Assembly: GCF_900460065.1 (NCBI RefSeq)
Contig: NZ_UAVD01000028.1
Span: forward strand, 372,001-436,000
Source of the DNA: Streptomyces griseus
GTDB taxonomy: Bacteria; Actinomycetota; Actinomycetes; Streptomycetales; Streptomycetaceae
DNA: 64,000 nucleotides
Direction: 5' to 3'
The position numbers and the translations under genes were made by a program. Of the stretch, positions 50,959-59,169 are shown piece after piece. How positions within the stretch are numbered: the first letter of the stretch is position 1; each line of letters begins with the position of its first letter. The notes beneath the pieces are model-generated. The model was not told the origin of the DNA. It saw only the letters and a list, made by a program, of their open reading frames with translations, and searched no databases.

Positions 50959-52331
50959 CGGTCCTCCCCGGCGCCCGCGACGACCCCGGTCCCGGCCTGT
51001 TCCGGGTGGGGTCTGCGCGAGACGTCGCTGAGCCGGATCAGCAGCGCCACGATGATCCAGTTGGTCACGACCGACGAGCCGCCCTGCGCCAGGAACGGCA
51101 TCGCCATCCCGGTCAGCGGGATCAGCCCCATCACCCCGCCCGCGATCACGAACACCTGGAGCGCCAGGATCGACGCCAGACCGATGGCGAGCAGCCGCCC
51201 GAACGGGTCGCGCAGGGCGAGCCCGGCCCGGTAGCCGCGCGCCACGAGCAGCGCGTAGAGCAGGAAGATCGCGGTCAGCCCGCTCAGGCCCAGCTCCTCG
51301 CCCGCGGTCGCCAGGATGAAGTCGGACTTGGCGGCGAAGCCGATCAGGACGGAGTGGCCCGCGCCGAGCCCGGTCCCGAGCATCCCGCCCGCGGCGAAGG
51401 CGAACAGCGACTGGGCGAGCTGGCTCGGCCCCCGCCCCGCGTCGATCGAGGCGAACGGGTCCAGCCAGTCCTGCACCCGGCTGTGGACGTGCGGTTCGAA
51501 GGAGCCGACGACGAAAGCGCCGACGGCCGCAAGGAGCAGCCCGACCGCGATCCAGCCGGTCCGGCCGGTCGCCACGTACAGCATGATGACGAAGAGTCCG
51601 AAGAACAGTAGCGAGGTGCCCAGATCGCGCTCCAGCACCAGCACCCCGACGCTCAGCAGCCAGATCGCCACGATCGGCCCGAGCACCCGGCCGGAGGGCA
51701 GTTGCAGCTTCCAGAACGTGCGGCCGGTGTACGCGAGCGCGTTGCGGTTGGCGGCCAGATAGGCGGCGAAGAACACCGCGAGCAGGATCTTGGCGAACTC
51801 GCCCGGCTGGAAGGAGAGACCGCCGATCCGGATCCAGATCTTCGCCCCGTTCACCGCCGGGAAGAAGATCGGCACGGTCATGAGGACGAGCGCCGAGGCC
51901 ACCGAGAGGTACGCGTACCGCTGGAGCACCCGGTGGTCCCGCAGCACCACCACCACGGCCGCGAACAGGGCGACGCCGAGGGTGGACCAGACGAGCTGGG
52001 TGGGCGCGGCCTGGTCCCTCGGGGTCTCCAGGTCGAGCCGGTAGATCAGCACCAGGCCGAGCCCGTTGAGCAGGACGGCGATGGGCAGCAGCAGCGGATC
52101 GGCGTACGGGGCCCGGAAGCGGACCGCGACATGGGCGAGCAGCGCGAGCGTGCCGAGCCCGGCGCCGTATCCGGCGACGTCGGGGGGCACGGTGCCGTCA
52201 TGGGCGAGGCCGACCGCCGCGTAGCCGAGGACGGAGATCAGGACGCCCCCGACGAGGAGGGTGAGCTCCACCCCGCGCCTCTTGGGCAGGCGTAGCTCGG
52301 GCGGGGGAGCGTCCGCCGTCGTTGCGGTCAT
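50955..52331 (-). CDS. SEDS glycosyltransferase, FtsW/RodA family
   Basis: A 458-residue polytopic membrane protein (about 10-12 helices) of the SEDS family, which polymerises lipid II. Seen: family landmark YRLDLETPRDQAAPTQLVW, the Gln/Pro-rich loop LSFQPGEFAKILLAVFFAAYLA, VLVLERDLGTSLLFFGLF with the functional Asp, LAQSLFAFAAGGMLGTGLGAGH and the C-terminal GVMGLIPLTGMAMPFLAQGGSSV (key words QPGEFAK, ERDLGTS, PLTGMAMPFLAQGG). Paired with the PBP. ATG 52331; TTG 52340 is the alternative. Confidence 0.95.
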   Translation of the reverse strand: MTATTADAPPPELRLPKRRGVELTLLVGGVLISVLGYAAVGLAHDGTVPPDVAGYGAGLGTLALLAHVAVRFRAPYADPLLLPIAVLLNGLGLVLIYRLDLETPRDQAAPTQLVWSTLGVALFAAVVVVLRDHRVLQRYAYLSVASALVLMTVPIFFPAVNGAKIWIRIGGLSFQPGEFAKILLAVFFAAYLAANRNALAYTGRTFWKLQLPSGRVLGPIVAIWLLSVGVLVLERDLGTSLLFFGLFVIMLYVATGRTGWIAVGLLLAAVGAFVVGSFEPHVHSRVQDWLDPFASIDAGRGPSQLAQSLFAFAAGGMLGTGLGAGHSVLIGFAAKSDFILATAGEELGLSGLTAIFLLYALLVARGYRAGLALRDPFGRLLAIGLASILALQVFVIAGGVMGLIPLTGMAMPFLAQGGSSVVTNWIIVALLIRLSDVSRRPHPEQAGTGVVAGAGEDR

Positions 52332-52482
52332 GCCCCGCAACGTAGCAAGAGGTGCGCGGTATTTCCCTTATGTCACACCTATGCCCCGGCCGGCGCCCAC
52401 CGGACGCGCACCCGCCCGCGGAGCCGGCGGCGACGCTGCCGGGACGGCTCCACGGGCGGGCGGATGTGCGGGTGACGCGAGG

Positions 52483-52983
52483 TCAGCACCACTTCGGCGC
52501 GGCGCCGATGTTCTCGATGTAGCGGGCCGAACCCCAGGCCCAGGTGCCGTCGGTCAGCAGGTACCAGCGGTTGTTGCCGTCGACGTTGTCGCCCTCGGTC
52601 TTGCAGAAGATGTTGACGACCTCGCCGTACTCGACCGAGCCGACGATGCGGCTGCTGCGGGTCGGCTTGTCACGGAGCAGCAGGTACGGCTTGGCGATGA
52701 CGCGTCCCTTGTAGGTCCGCTTCGGCGCCTGGGGCTTCGCCTGACCCTGCTTCTGCGCCTCCTCGCGGGCCTGCTTCTGCTGCGCCTCGTACTCGCGCTG
52801 CAGCGCCGAGGCGGAGAGCTCGTCGGACGTCGGGTCCGGAGCGGCGGCCTCCGCACGCTGTCCGACAGGCTGGGGGTCGGCCGCCAGCGCGGCGGGAGCG
52901 GCGGCGGTGAGCGCCGCGAGCGTGCCGGTGGCGACGACGAGACCGAGCCGGCGGAGCCGCGAGGAGCGGGACAGGGGGGACAT
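52483..52983 (-). CDS. Secreted SH3-domain protein
   Basis: A 166-residue exported protein: signal peptide with cleavage near AAALA-AD (~35), a Gln/Lys/Ala-rich helix (REYEAQQKQAREEAQKQGQAK), and a bacterial SH3-like domain with VIAKPYLLLRDKPTRSSRIVGSVEYGEVVNIFCKTEGD, RWYLLTDGTWAWGSARYI (landmarks LLLRDKPTRSS and WAWGSARYI). It may bind cell-wall peptides. ATG 52983 follows GGAGGC. It lies downstream of the kinase gene. Confidence 0.85.
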   Translation of the reverse strand: MSPLSRSSRLRRLGLVVATGTLAALTAAAPAALAADPQPVGQRAEAAAPDPTSDELSASALQREYEAQQKQAREEAQKQGQAKPQAPKRTYKGRVIAKPYLLLRDKPTRSSRIVGSVEYGEVVNIFCKTEGDNVDGNNRWYLLTDGTWAWGSARYIENIGAAPKWC

Positions 52984-53019
52984 GCTGCCTCCATGCGATG
53001 AGGAAAGGACCGTGGGGGA

Positions 53020-53036
53020 CACGAGCTGGGCTCGTG
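53020..53036. promoter_or_regulatory. Inverted repeat in the kinase-SH3 intergenic region
   Basis: CACGAGC-TGG-GCTCGTG, perfect 7-base arms, 37 bases before the SH3-protein start and 40 bases after the kinase stop. A second short symmetric AGCG-TCA-CGCT follows at 53037-53047. It could be an SH3-gene operator/leader hairpin or the kinase terminator. Confidence 0.4.
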
Positions 53037-53075
53037 AGCGTCACGCTAAATTCGCGACACACGGTCCGCAACGCG

Positions 53076-54455
53076 TCACATCGCGTGAGGCGGCCGGGGG
53101 GTTGGGCCGTCCGGGTCGTCCGTGGCGCCCCGACCCCCGTCGCCACCGGGGTTCCCGTCCGCGTCGCCGTCGTCGAGGCGTACGTACTCCGGCAGGGTCA
53201 TCCGCACCAGCGCCCCGCCGTCCGGCGGATTGGCGAAGTCCAGCCGGGCGCCGATGACCTGGGCCTGGCCGAGGGCGATGGTCAGCCCGAGGCCGTGCCC
53301 CTTGCCCGCGCCGTCCGTGCGGAACCGCTGCGGCCCACCGTCCAGCAGGTACGCCGGGAACCCCGGCCCGTGATCCCGTACGGAGACCACCGCGCCGTCC
53401 ACGCTCAGCACCACCGGGGGCCGCCCGTGCCGGTGCGCGTTGGCCACCAGATTGCCGATCACCCGCTCCAGGCGCCGCCGGTCGGTCTCCACCCGGGCCG
53501 CGCCCGCCACCCGCACCTCGGTGTCGGTGCCCGACGCCCGGACGACCCGCTCCGCCAGCGGCGCGAGTTCGTGCACGGCCAGGTCGACCTGCTCGGTACG
53601 GGCGTCGAGCCGGGAGATCTCCAGCAGGTCCTCCGTCAGCGCCCGCATCGCCCGCACCCGGTCGCGCACCAGCTCCGCCGGGCGGCCGTCCGGCAGCAGT
53701 TCGGCGGCGGCCGACAGGCCGGTCAGGGGGGTGCGCAGCTCGTGCGCCACGTCGGCGGTGAACCGCTGCTCGGTCTGGAGCTTGCGCTGGAGGGTCGAGG
53801 CCATGGTGTCGAGGGCGCCCGCCACGATCGCCACCTCGTCCTGGGCGCGGACCGGGCGGGCGGTCCGGGGATCGTGCACCCGGGCGTCGAGATCGCCCGC
53901 GCTGATCCGGCGGGCCACCCGGGCGCTCTGGTGGAGCCTGCGGGTCACCCGGCCGACGGCGAACAGCCCGACGAGCAGGGTGGCGGCGATGGCCAGCAGC
54001 GAGGAGCCGATGATCGCCCGGTCGAGGCCGCCGATGGTGCGGGCGCTGTGGCTGTAGTCCGTCCAGGTGGCGAGCGCCCGTCCGTCCGCCGGACCCGCCG
54101 CCCACATGGCGGGTCCGCTCCGCCCGTCCCGGTCCCCGGGCCGGTGCGGTCCGTCCGCGACGACGGTGCCGCGCTCGCCGTCCGCGGCCAGGGCGCGCAG
54201 TGAGGCGGGCAGGCCCGGCGGGTCGATGCCGGACCCCGGAGGCAGCGGCTCCCCGGCCTCGTACGCGTCGGTGACCACCTCCAGCCGGCTCAACGTCTTC
54301 TCCCGGGCCTGTTCGACCGTCTGCCGGGTCACCGCCGTGTGCACGAGGAAGCCGAGGAGGGCCGCCAGGGTGCAGCACATGGCGGTCAGGAAGACCGCGG
54401 ACTTCCAGGTGAGGCTCGCGGTCCAGGAGGGCGAGCGGAACCCGCGCCGCCTCAT
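53076..54455 (-). CDS. Sensor histidine kinase without an adjacent response regulator
   Basis: A 459-residue kinase: helices ~19-40 and ~148-168 with a ~105-residue external domain between, HAMP 169-222, phospho-acceptor His238 in TADVAHELRTPLTGL, and ATPase motifs RVIGNLVANAHRHG, VRDHGPGFP and GHGLGLTIALG. The C-terminus is acidic/Pro-rich. It is coupled by ATGA to the lipoprotein gene upstream, which may be its sensory partner. Neither neighbour is a response regulator, so the cognate regulator must be elsewhere. Confidence 0.92.
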   Translation of the reverse strand: MRRRGFRSPSWTASLTWKSAVFLTAMCCTLAALLGFLVHTAVTRQTVEQAREKTLSRLEVVTDAYEAGEPLPPGSGIDPPGLPASLRALAADGERGTVVADGPHRPGDRDGRSGPAMWAAGPADGRALATWTDYSHSARTIGGLDRAIIGSSLLAIAATLLVGLFAVGRVTRRLHQSARVARRISAGDLDARVHDPRTARPVRAQDEVAIVAGALDTMASTLQRKLQTEQRFTADVAHELRTPLTGLSAAAELLPDGRPAELVRDRVRAMRALTEDLLEISRLDARTEQVDLAVHELAPLAERVVRASGTDTEVRVAGAARVETDRRRLERVIGNLVANAHRHGRPPVVLSVDGAVVSVRDHGPGFPAYLLDGGPQRFRTDGAGKGHGLGLTIALGQAQVIGARLDFANPPDGGALVRMTLPEYVRLDDGDADGNPGGDGGRGATDDPDGPTPRPPHAM

Positions 54456-55195
54456 CGCGTCCCCGTGGAGGGCGTGGCGGATTCCGGGGTGGCGGCCGAG
54501 GGTTTCGGGGGCTTCGGGGCCTTCCGGTGCTCGGGCGTTCGCAGGATCTCGTCCCGGGTGGGCAGCATGGCGCGCTGGCGGTCGTCCCAGGACCACGCGG
54601 TGCGGTACTCGTACCCCGGGATCACCGAGGGGGCCCGCATGATCAGGTCCCGGTCCGCCAGCTCCACGCTGATGACGGCGTCGTAGGTGGACATGATCCG
54701 GGTCAGGCCGCCCTGGTCCGGCATGTAGACGCGCACGGCGAGCTGCCGGTCGGGCATCCGGATGCCGAGCACCAGTTCGTCCCTGCCGTCGCCGGTCAGA
54801 TCGCGGTAGTACGGCGGGAGGACCGGGCAGTCGTCCGGGGCGGTCCGGCACGCCTTGATCTGCCGGACCGTCCCGTCCGGCAGTTCGTCGAGACCGCTGT
54901 CCCGGTCCGTCCTCGCCTTCAGCCCGGCCTGCGCCACGGCCACCGGGTCCAGCGTGCGCACGTCGCCGCCGGTCACCCGGATCCCCGGGATGCGCGCGGT
55001 CTCGCCCTCGCCGTAGTCGTACGGGGCGGCGGAGGCGGGCGGCAGGTCCGGCCAGAGGCTCTTGGGCTCGACGGCCGACGGCGCGTCCCCCGCGCTCCTC
55101 AGCTCGCCGGCCGCGCCGCAGCCGGACAGCAGGGTCAGCGCGGCGAGGGCGCACGCGGCGGTACGGGGCGCCGCCGGGACGCGGTGCGGGCGCAA
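54452..55195 (-). CDS. Lipoprotein coupled to the histidine kinase
   Basis: A 247-residue lipoprotein. TTG at 55195 with GAGGAGG 6 bases upstream gives a normal lipoprotein signal ending TLLSGC (Cys26); GTG at 55237 is a possible longer start. The mature part has an EF-like DLTGDGRDELVLGIR strand, TYDAVISVELADRDLIMRAP and two Cys (KACRTAPDDC). It is placed like CseA of the SigE cell-envelope system, but I cannot confirm homology, and neither a sigma gene nor a response regulator is adjacent. Confidence 0.82.
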   Translation of the reverse strand: MRPHRVPAAPRTAACALAALTLLSGCGAAGELRSAGDAPSAVEPKSLWPDLPPASAAPYDYGEGETARIPGIRVTGGDVRTLDPVAVAQAGLKARTDRDSGLDELPDGTVRQIKACRTAPDDCPVLPPYYRDLTGDGRDELVLGIRMPDRQLAVRVYMPDQGGLTRIMSTYDAVISVELADRDLIMRAPSVIPGYEYRTAWSWDDRQRAMLPTRDEILRTPEHRKAPKPPKPSAATPESATPSTGTR

Positions 55196-55293
55196 GGCTC
55201 GCCTCCTCTTCGACGACGGACGACACAGCGGTCTCACACCCTAATCGGACGAGCGTGCGCAATGTCGACTTCGTACCCCTGTGTAACGTACGC

Positions 55294-55320
55294 GGCCCCG
55301 TGGTCGGGGACCACGGGGCC
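55294..55320 (-). terminator. Terminator near zinc-ribbon/HEAT operon end
   Basis: GGCCCCGTGGT and ACCACGGGGCC pair over 11 bases around CGGGG. It lies 156 bases past the stop of the zinc-ribbon gene, after the tandem repeats, and 99 bases upstream of the lipoprotein gene. Confidence 0.75.
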
Positions 55321-55339
55321 GGAGCGGTCGGAGGGCCGC

Positions 55340-55460
55340 GGGTTCGGCGCCGCCCACGGACTCGGTGCCGGTACGGGTCCCGTACCGCCCGCGGACTCCG
55401 GGTTCGGTGCCGCCCACGGACTCGGCGCCGGTGCGGATCCCGTACCCCGCCCGCGGACCC
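55340..55460. repeat. 60-base tandem repeat, two copies plus a partial
   Basis: Copy 1 (55340-55399) and copy 2 (55400-55460) both start GGGTTCGG(C/T)GCCGCCCACGG, given here as GGGTTCGG followed by GCCGCCCACGGACTCGG, with few differences and one inserted base; CGCGGACCCGGCGCCGGTGC begins a partial third. It sits just after the zinc-ribbon gene stop on the minus strand. A frame across it on the minus strand would give APSPWAAPNP twice. Confidence 0.8.
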
Positions 55461-55475
55461 GGCGCCGGTGCGGGT

Positions 55476-55793
55476 TCAGCGCTGGTACGGGTTCTGCCCG
55501 GGAGGCGTGAAACCGGGCTGCTGCGGGGCCTGGCCGTGGACGTTGCCGTCCTGCCCGGCCGCGGCCTGGGCGAGCAGCCGGTCGGCCTCCTCCCCGGGTA
55601 TCTGCCGCTCGCCGCCGCAGAACGTGCACTGCGTGGCGAACTTCGTCGAGAACGGGAACAGCGGGACGAAGAACAGCGTGAACTTCGTGACCCGCTTGCG
55701 CAGGGTGTGCGCGGCCGGATTGCCGCACCAGCCGCACACCATCGTCAGGATGGCCAACTGGTGGAGGTAGCCCTTGGTGCCGAAAATGATCAT
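55476..55793 (-). CDS. Zinc-ribbon protein
   Basis: A 105-residue protein with two CxxC pairs: CGWC in MVCGWCGNPAAH and CTFC in QCTFCGGERQI, forming a zinc ribbon. Between them lies a hydrophobic LFFVPLFPF stretch. The C-terminus is Gln/Pro/Gly-rich (GFTPPGQNPYQR). The family is conserved in actinobacteria with no known role. Start ATG 55793 overlaps the HEAT-protein stop (ATGA), so it is coupled. Confidence 0.82.
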   Translation of the reverse strand: MIIFGTKGYLHQLAILTMVCGWCGNPAAHTLRKRVTKFTLFFVPLFPFSTKFATQCTFCGGERQIPGEEADRLLAQAAAGQDGNVHGQAPQQPGFTPPGQNPYQR

Positions 55794-57961
55794 GCCGTGG
55801 TTCCCTTCCCGGTCCCCCGGAGTGCCTGTCGGCACAGCGCCAGGAGCTTCTCGTCCTCGTGGATGTCATGACTGCCGTACCCGCCGTCCATCGCGTTGTG
55901 ACGGCGTACGGAGACGAGTTCGCTCCGCAGGACGTGTGCTGCGGCCGACCCCTCCGGGACCGGCCCCATCCGTGCCACGCATTCTGCCACCCGGACCCGC
56001 ACGTGACGGCTGCGCTCCCAGTCGGAGAGCAGGGCCTCGACGGTCTCCTGCGTCCGGCCCGACACCTCCCACAGCGCGATCGCCGCGTCGACCCGCAGCC
56101 ACAGGTCCTCGTGCGCCAGCAGCCCGCGCAGCCGGGGCGCGACCACCGCGGCGCGCGGCCCGAGGGACCCCAGCGCCACCGCCGCGGCCCGGCGCTCGTG
56201 CACCTGGTGCGACTGGAGGCCCTCGATCAGCGCCGGCAGCACCGCGTCGGCGTCCCCGGAGATCGCCCACAGCGCCTCCGCCACCTCGGTCGCGGAGGCC
56301 GTCCCCGGCCGGCTGATCAGCGCCCGCAGCTCCGGAACGGCCTCCCGCGCCGCCGGCCCGAACGAACCCAGCGCCCGCAGTGCCGCCGTGCACAGCCACT
56401 CGCCCCGGTACTCCGGGGCCCCGCGCAGCACCCGCAGCACCTCGGGGGTCGCCTCGCCCGCCCGCAACCCGGCCAGCCCGGCCAGCAGCGGGCTCGCCCG
56501 GTCGTAGGCCCCCTCGTCCAGCTCCACCTCCGCGAGTCTGCTCCGCAGCGCCCCGGCGAGCGGCCGGGCCGCCGCCCCCAGGTGGCCCACCGCGAACCCC
56601 ACGTCGTGCGCCACCCGCGGCAGCTCCAGCGCCGCCGCGAGCGCGGGCACCGCCCGGGCGTCGCCCAGCCGCGCCAGGGCCTTCACGGTGGAGCCGAGCC
56701 CGGGCGGTCCACTGGCCCAGGACTTCACCCAGTCCCCGGGCCGGTCCTCCAGCCGGGCGGCCAGCGCGTCCGCGGCGGGCGCGGCGAGGCCGAACAGCTC
56801 CTCCAGCACATGGGACGCGGCCTCGGCCAGCCGGGGTTCGGGGTCCGACAGCTGATCGCCGACGAGCGCCACCAACTCCTCGTAGGGGCCGCGCCAGGCC
56901 CGTATCAGCCCGCCGCTCATCCGTACGGCGTCGATGCGCTGCCGACGGTCGGGGCTGCGCAACTGATCGGCGAGCAGCGCCGTCCGGTCGGCGACCCGGT
57001 CGTCGAGTCCGACGTGCAGGGTGCGCAGCAGATCCGCGGCCCAGGGGGCCCCGCGCCCGGCGCTCTCCTGCGCGGCCAGCGACCGCAACTGCCCCACGAG
57101 CGTCGGCGTCGCGACCTGCTCGCCCCGACAGGTCTCCGCGGCGGTCACCGGCTCCGCCTCCGGGTCCACCGCCTCCGCTTCCGGGTCCCGGTCGGGATCC
57201 GGGCAGTCCTTCTCCGCCGCACCCCCCTCCGGCAGGGAGCGCATCTCGCGCAGCAGCCCCGAGACCACCGGCACCACGTCACCGGGCAGTCCGTCAGGCG
57301 AACAGCGCGCCAGCTGGGCCAGGGCCGCGAGCCGCAGCCCCGGGGAGTGCGCCCGCGACGCCAGCCGGCCCAGCCACTCCGCGACCCGCCCCGCCAGCGG
57401 CCGGTGCCGCAGCGCGACCCGCCCGGCCGCCTCCACGAGAGCGAGCCGCACCTCCTCGTCCGGCTCCACCGGCAGCCGCTCCCGCAGCAGCGCGAGCACC
57501 CGCACGGGATGGCGGTGCAGCGTGGCGAGCGCCAGCGGGGCCGCGAGCCGCACCCCGGGGTCCTCGTCGGCGATCAGCTCGAAGAACACCCCGGCGCCCG
57601 CGGTGACCGCCGCCGCGGCCATCGCGTAGTTCGCCGCGCCCTCGATCTCGTCCTCGTCGATCTCCGCCTCGTCGTCCTCGTCGAGGTCGAAGCCGCCGAT
57701 GCTGGTGAGCAGTTCGACGACGCTGCCGCGGTCCTGCACCCCCGGGTCCACGGCCAGCTCGAACAGGAACGGGATGCACGCGAGCGTGCACGCGTACACA
57801 TCGCCCTGGTGGTGCACCGCGCCGTACATGCCGTCGAGCGCCGCCTCGCGCTCCGCCGGATCCTGGGACGCGAGCCCCCGCAGAAGCTCCGGCACGTCGT
57901 CGGCAGGCCCGTAGGCATGCTCCATCGAGGCCCAGTCGACCTCGTCGATCCCCGAGAACAC
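55790..57961 (-). CDS. Large HEAT-repeat protein
   Basis: A 723-residue all-helical protein of HEAT/PBS-lyase-like repeats: recurrent APLALATLHRHP, AVALGSLGPRAA, DAAIALWEVSG and similar, with an acidic insert (DLDEDDEAEIDEDEIE ~95-110) and a variable acidic loop ~250-270. These scaffolds bind proteins or phycobilin-like ligands; no enzyme motif is seen. GTG 57961 follows GGGGAGGGG. With the zinc-ribbon gene it forms a two-gene operon. Confidence 0.82.
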   Translation of the reverse strand: MFSGIDEVDWASMEHAYGPADDVPELLRGLASQDPAEREAALDGMYGAVHHQGDVYACTLACIPFLFELAVDPGVQDRGSVVELLTSIGGFDLDEDDEAEIDEDEIEGAANYAMAAAAVTAGAGVFFELIADEDPGVRLAAPLALATLHRHPVRVLALLRERLPVEPDEEVRLALVEAAGRVALRHRPLAGRVAEWLGRLASRAHSPGLRLAALAQLARCSPDGLPGDVVPVVSGLLREMRSLPEGGAAEKDCPDPDRDPEAEAVDPEAEPVTAAETCRGEQVATPTLVGQLRSLAAQESAGRGAPWAADLLRTLHVGLDDRVADRTALLADQLRSPDRRQRIDAVRMSGGLIRAWRGPYEELVALVGDQLSDPEPRLAEAASHVLEELFGLAAPAADALAARLEDRPGDWVKSWASGPPGLGSTVKALARLGDARAVPALAAALELPRVAHDVGFAVGHLGAAARPLAGALRSRLAEVELDEGAYDRASPLLAGLAGLRAGEATPEVLRVLRGAPEYRGEWLCTAALRALGSFGPAAREAVPELRALISRPGTASATEVAEALWAISGDADAVLPALIEGLQSHQVHERRAAAVALGSLGPRAAVVAPRLRGLLAHEDLWLRVDAAIALWEVSGRTQETVEALLSDWERSRHVRVRVAECVARMGPVPEGSAAAHVLRSELVSVRRHNAMDGGYGSHDIHEDEKLLALCRQALRGTGKGTTA

Positions 57962-58184
57962 GCCATCCCCTCCCCGCGATCACGACAGCGCCCGGACCGG
58001 CGCGCCCCGTGGCGCGCCCTGTCCGCCACACCCCTCCCGGCGCGCTCCGGAGAAAGCGCCTGCGCAGAGTGTGCACCACGGGTCCGACAATCCACCCGCC
58101 ACTTGTGGCCTTTCCTCGTGCCGTGACGAGGTCATGACCCGGTCAAGACGATTCGGCTGTGGATTCCTGTGAAACGGGGGACCG

Positions 58185-59075
58185 TCACACGGGTAGCGGA
58201 CGCGCCTGTTCCGGGTCGTTCAGGGGCGCGAGCAGATCACCGTGCCGGTCCAGCCGGGCGGCCATGTCCCCGGCCCGGAACACCAGGGCGTCCGCCTCCC
58301 GGCACTCCGCGATCTCCTCCCAGGTCACCGGGGCCGACACGGTGGGCTCGGACGCGGCGCGCAGGGTGTAGGGAGTGGCGGTCGTCTTGGACGCGGCGTT
58401 CTGGCTGAAGTCGACGAAGACCTTGCCCGGCCGCAGCGACCGCTTCATCCGGTGCAGGGCCAGCCCCGGAAGGTCCGACTCCGCCTCCACGGCCAGCCGC
58501 TTCGCGTACGCGGACACCTCGCCGGACGGGGTCGGCTCCAGCGGGACCAGCAGGTGCATCCCCTTGGAGCCGGACGTCTTCCCGTACGCCGTCAGTCCGT
58601 CGGCCGCCAGGCGCTCGCGCAGCCAGAGCGCCACCGTGCAGCACTCCACGACCGTCGCGGGTGCGCCGGGGTCCAGGTCGAAGACCATCCGGTCGGCGAC
58701 CTCCGGCGCGTCGTCACGCCACTGCGGGGTGTGGAACTCCACCACCAGGTTGGCCGCCCACATCAGGGAGGCCAGATCCCGCACGACCACCTGCCGGGCG
58801 CCCGGGTCCTCGCTCCGGGGCACGGGGGTGGTCCCCACCCAGGCGGGCGTACCGGGCGGCGGATTCTTGGTGAAGAAGACCTGGCCGTCCGGTCCGTCCG
58901 GGTAGCGCAGGAACGACACGGGGCGGTCACGCAGATGGGGCAGGATCACGCCGCCCGCGGTGGCCGCGTAGTAGTGCAGCACCTCGCCCTTGGTCGTCCC
59001 GGTGGCCGGATACAGGACCTTGTCGAGATTGCTGAGCGAGACCCGTCGCCCCTCCACCTCGGTGATCGGCGTCAT
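58185..59075 (-). CDS. ligD: Stand-alone NHEJ polymerase (LigD-Pol domain)
   Basis: A 296-residue archaeo-eukaryotic-primase-type polymerase. Active-site acids Asp133 and Asp135 in VFDLDPG, the nucleotide-binding region SGSKGMHLLVP with His174, HTPQW with His115, and VFVDFSQN with the third Asp. It fills gaps at broken DNA ends. There is no ligase or nuclease domain, so this is the split form; a ligase must be encoded elsewhere. It is divergent from ku. The name ligD is used in the sense of the polymerase domain. Confidence 0.93.
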   Translation of the reverse strand: MTPITEVEGRRVSLSNLDKVLYPATGTTKGEVLHYYAATAGGVILPHLRDRPVSFLRYPDGPDGQVFFTKNPPPGTPAWVGTTPVPRSEDPGARQVVVRDLASLMWAANLVVEFHTPQWRDDAPEVADRMVFDLDPGAPATVVECCTVALWLRERLAADGLTAYGKTSGSKGMHLLVPLEPTPSGEVSAYAKRLAVEAESDLPGLALHRMKRSLRPGKVFVDFSQNAASKTTATPYTLRAASEPTVSAPVTWEEIAECREADALVFRAGDMAARLDRHGDLLAPLNDPEQARPLPV

Positions 59076-59169
59076 ACGATAAGAATCACACGAAACAGCA
59101 TGAAATCGCTTGGAAGCATCTCCGATGCCCCAAGGTGCTCAAGGGTCGGCGATCGGCGAGGGGTGAACG

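Noticed and set aside
54452-55195. Naming the lipoprotein cseA and the kinase cseC
   Set aside because: The locus lacks sigE and cseB neighbours, and homology cannot be shown from sequence reading alone.
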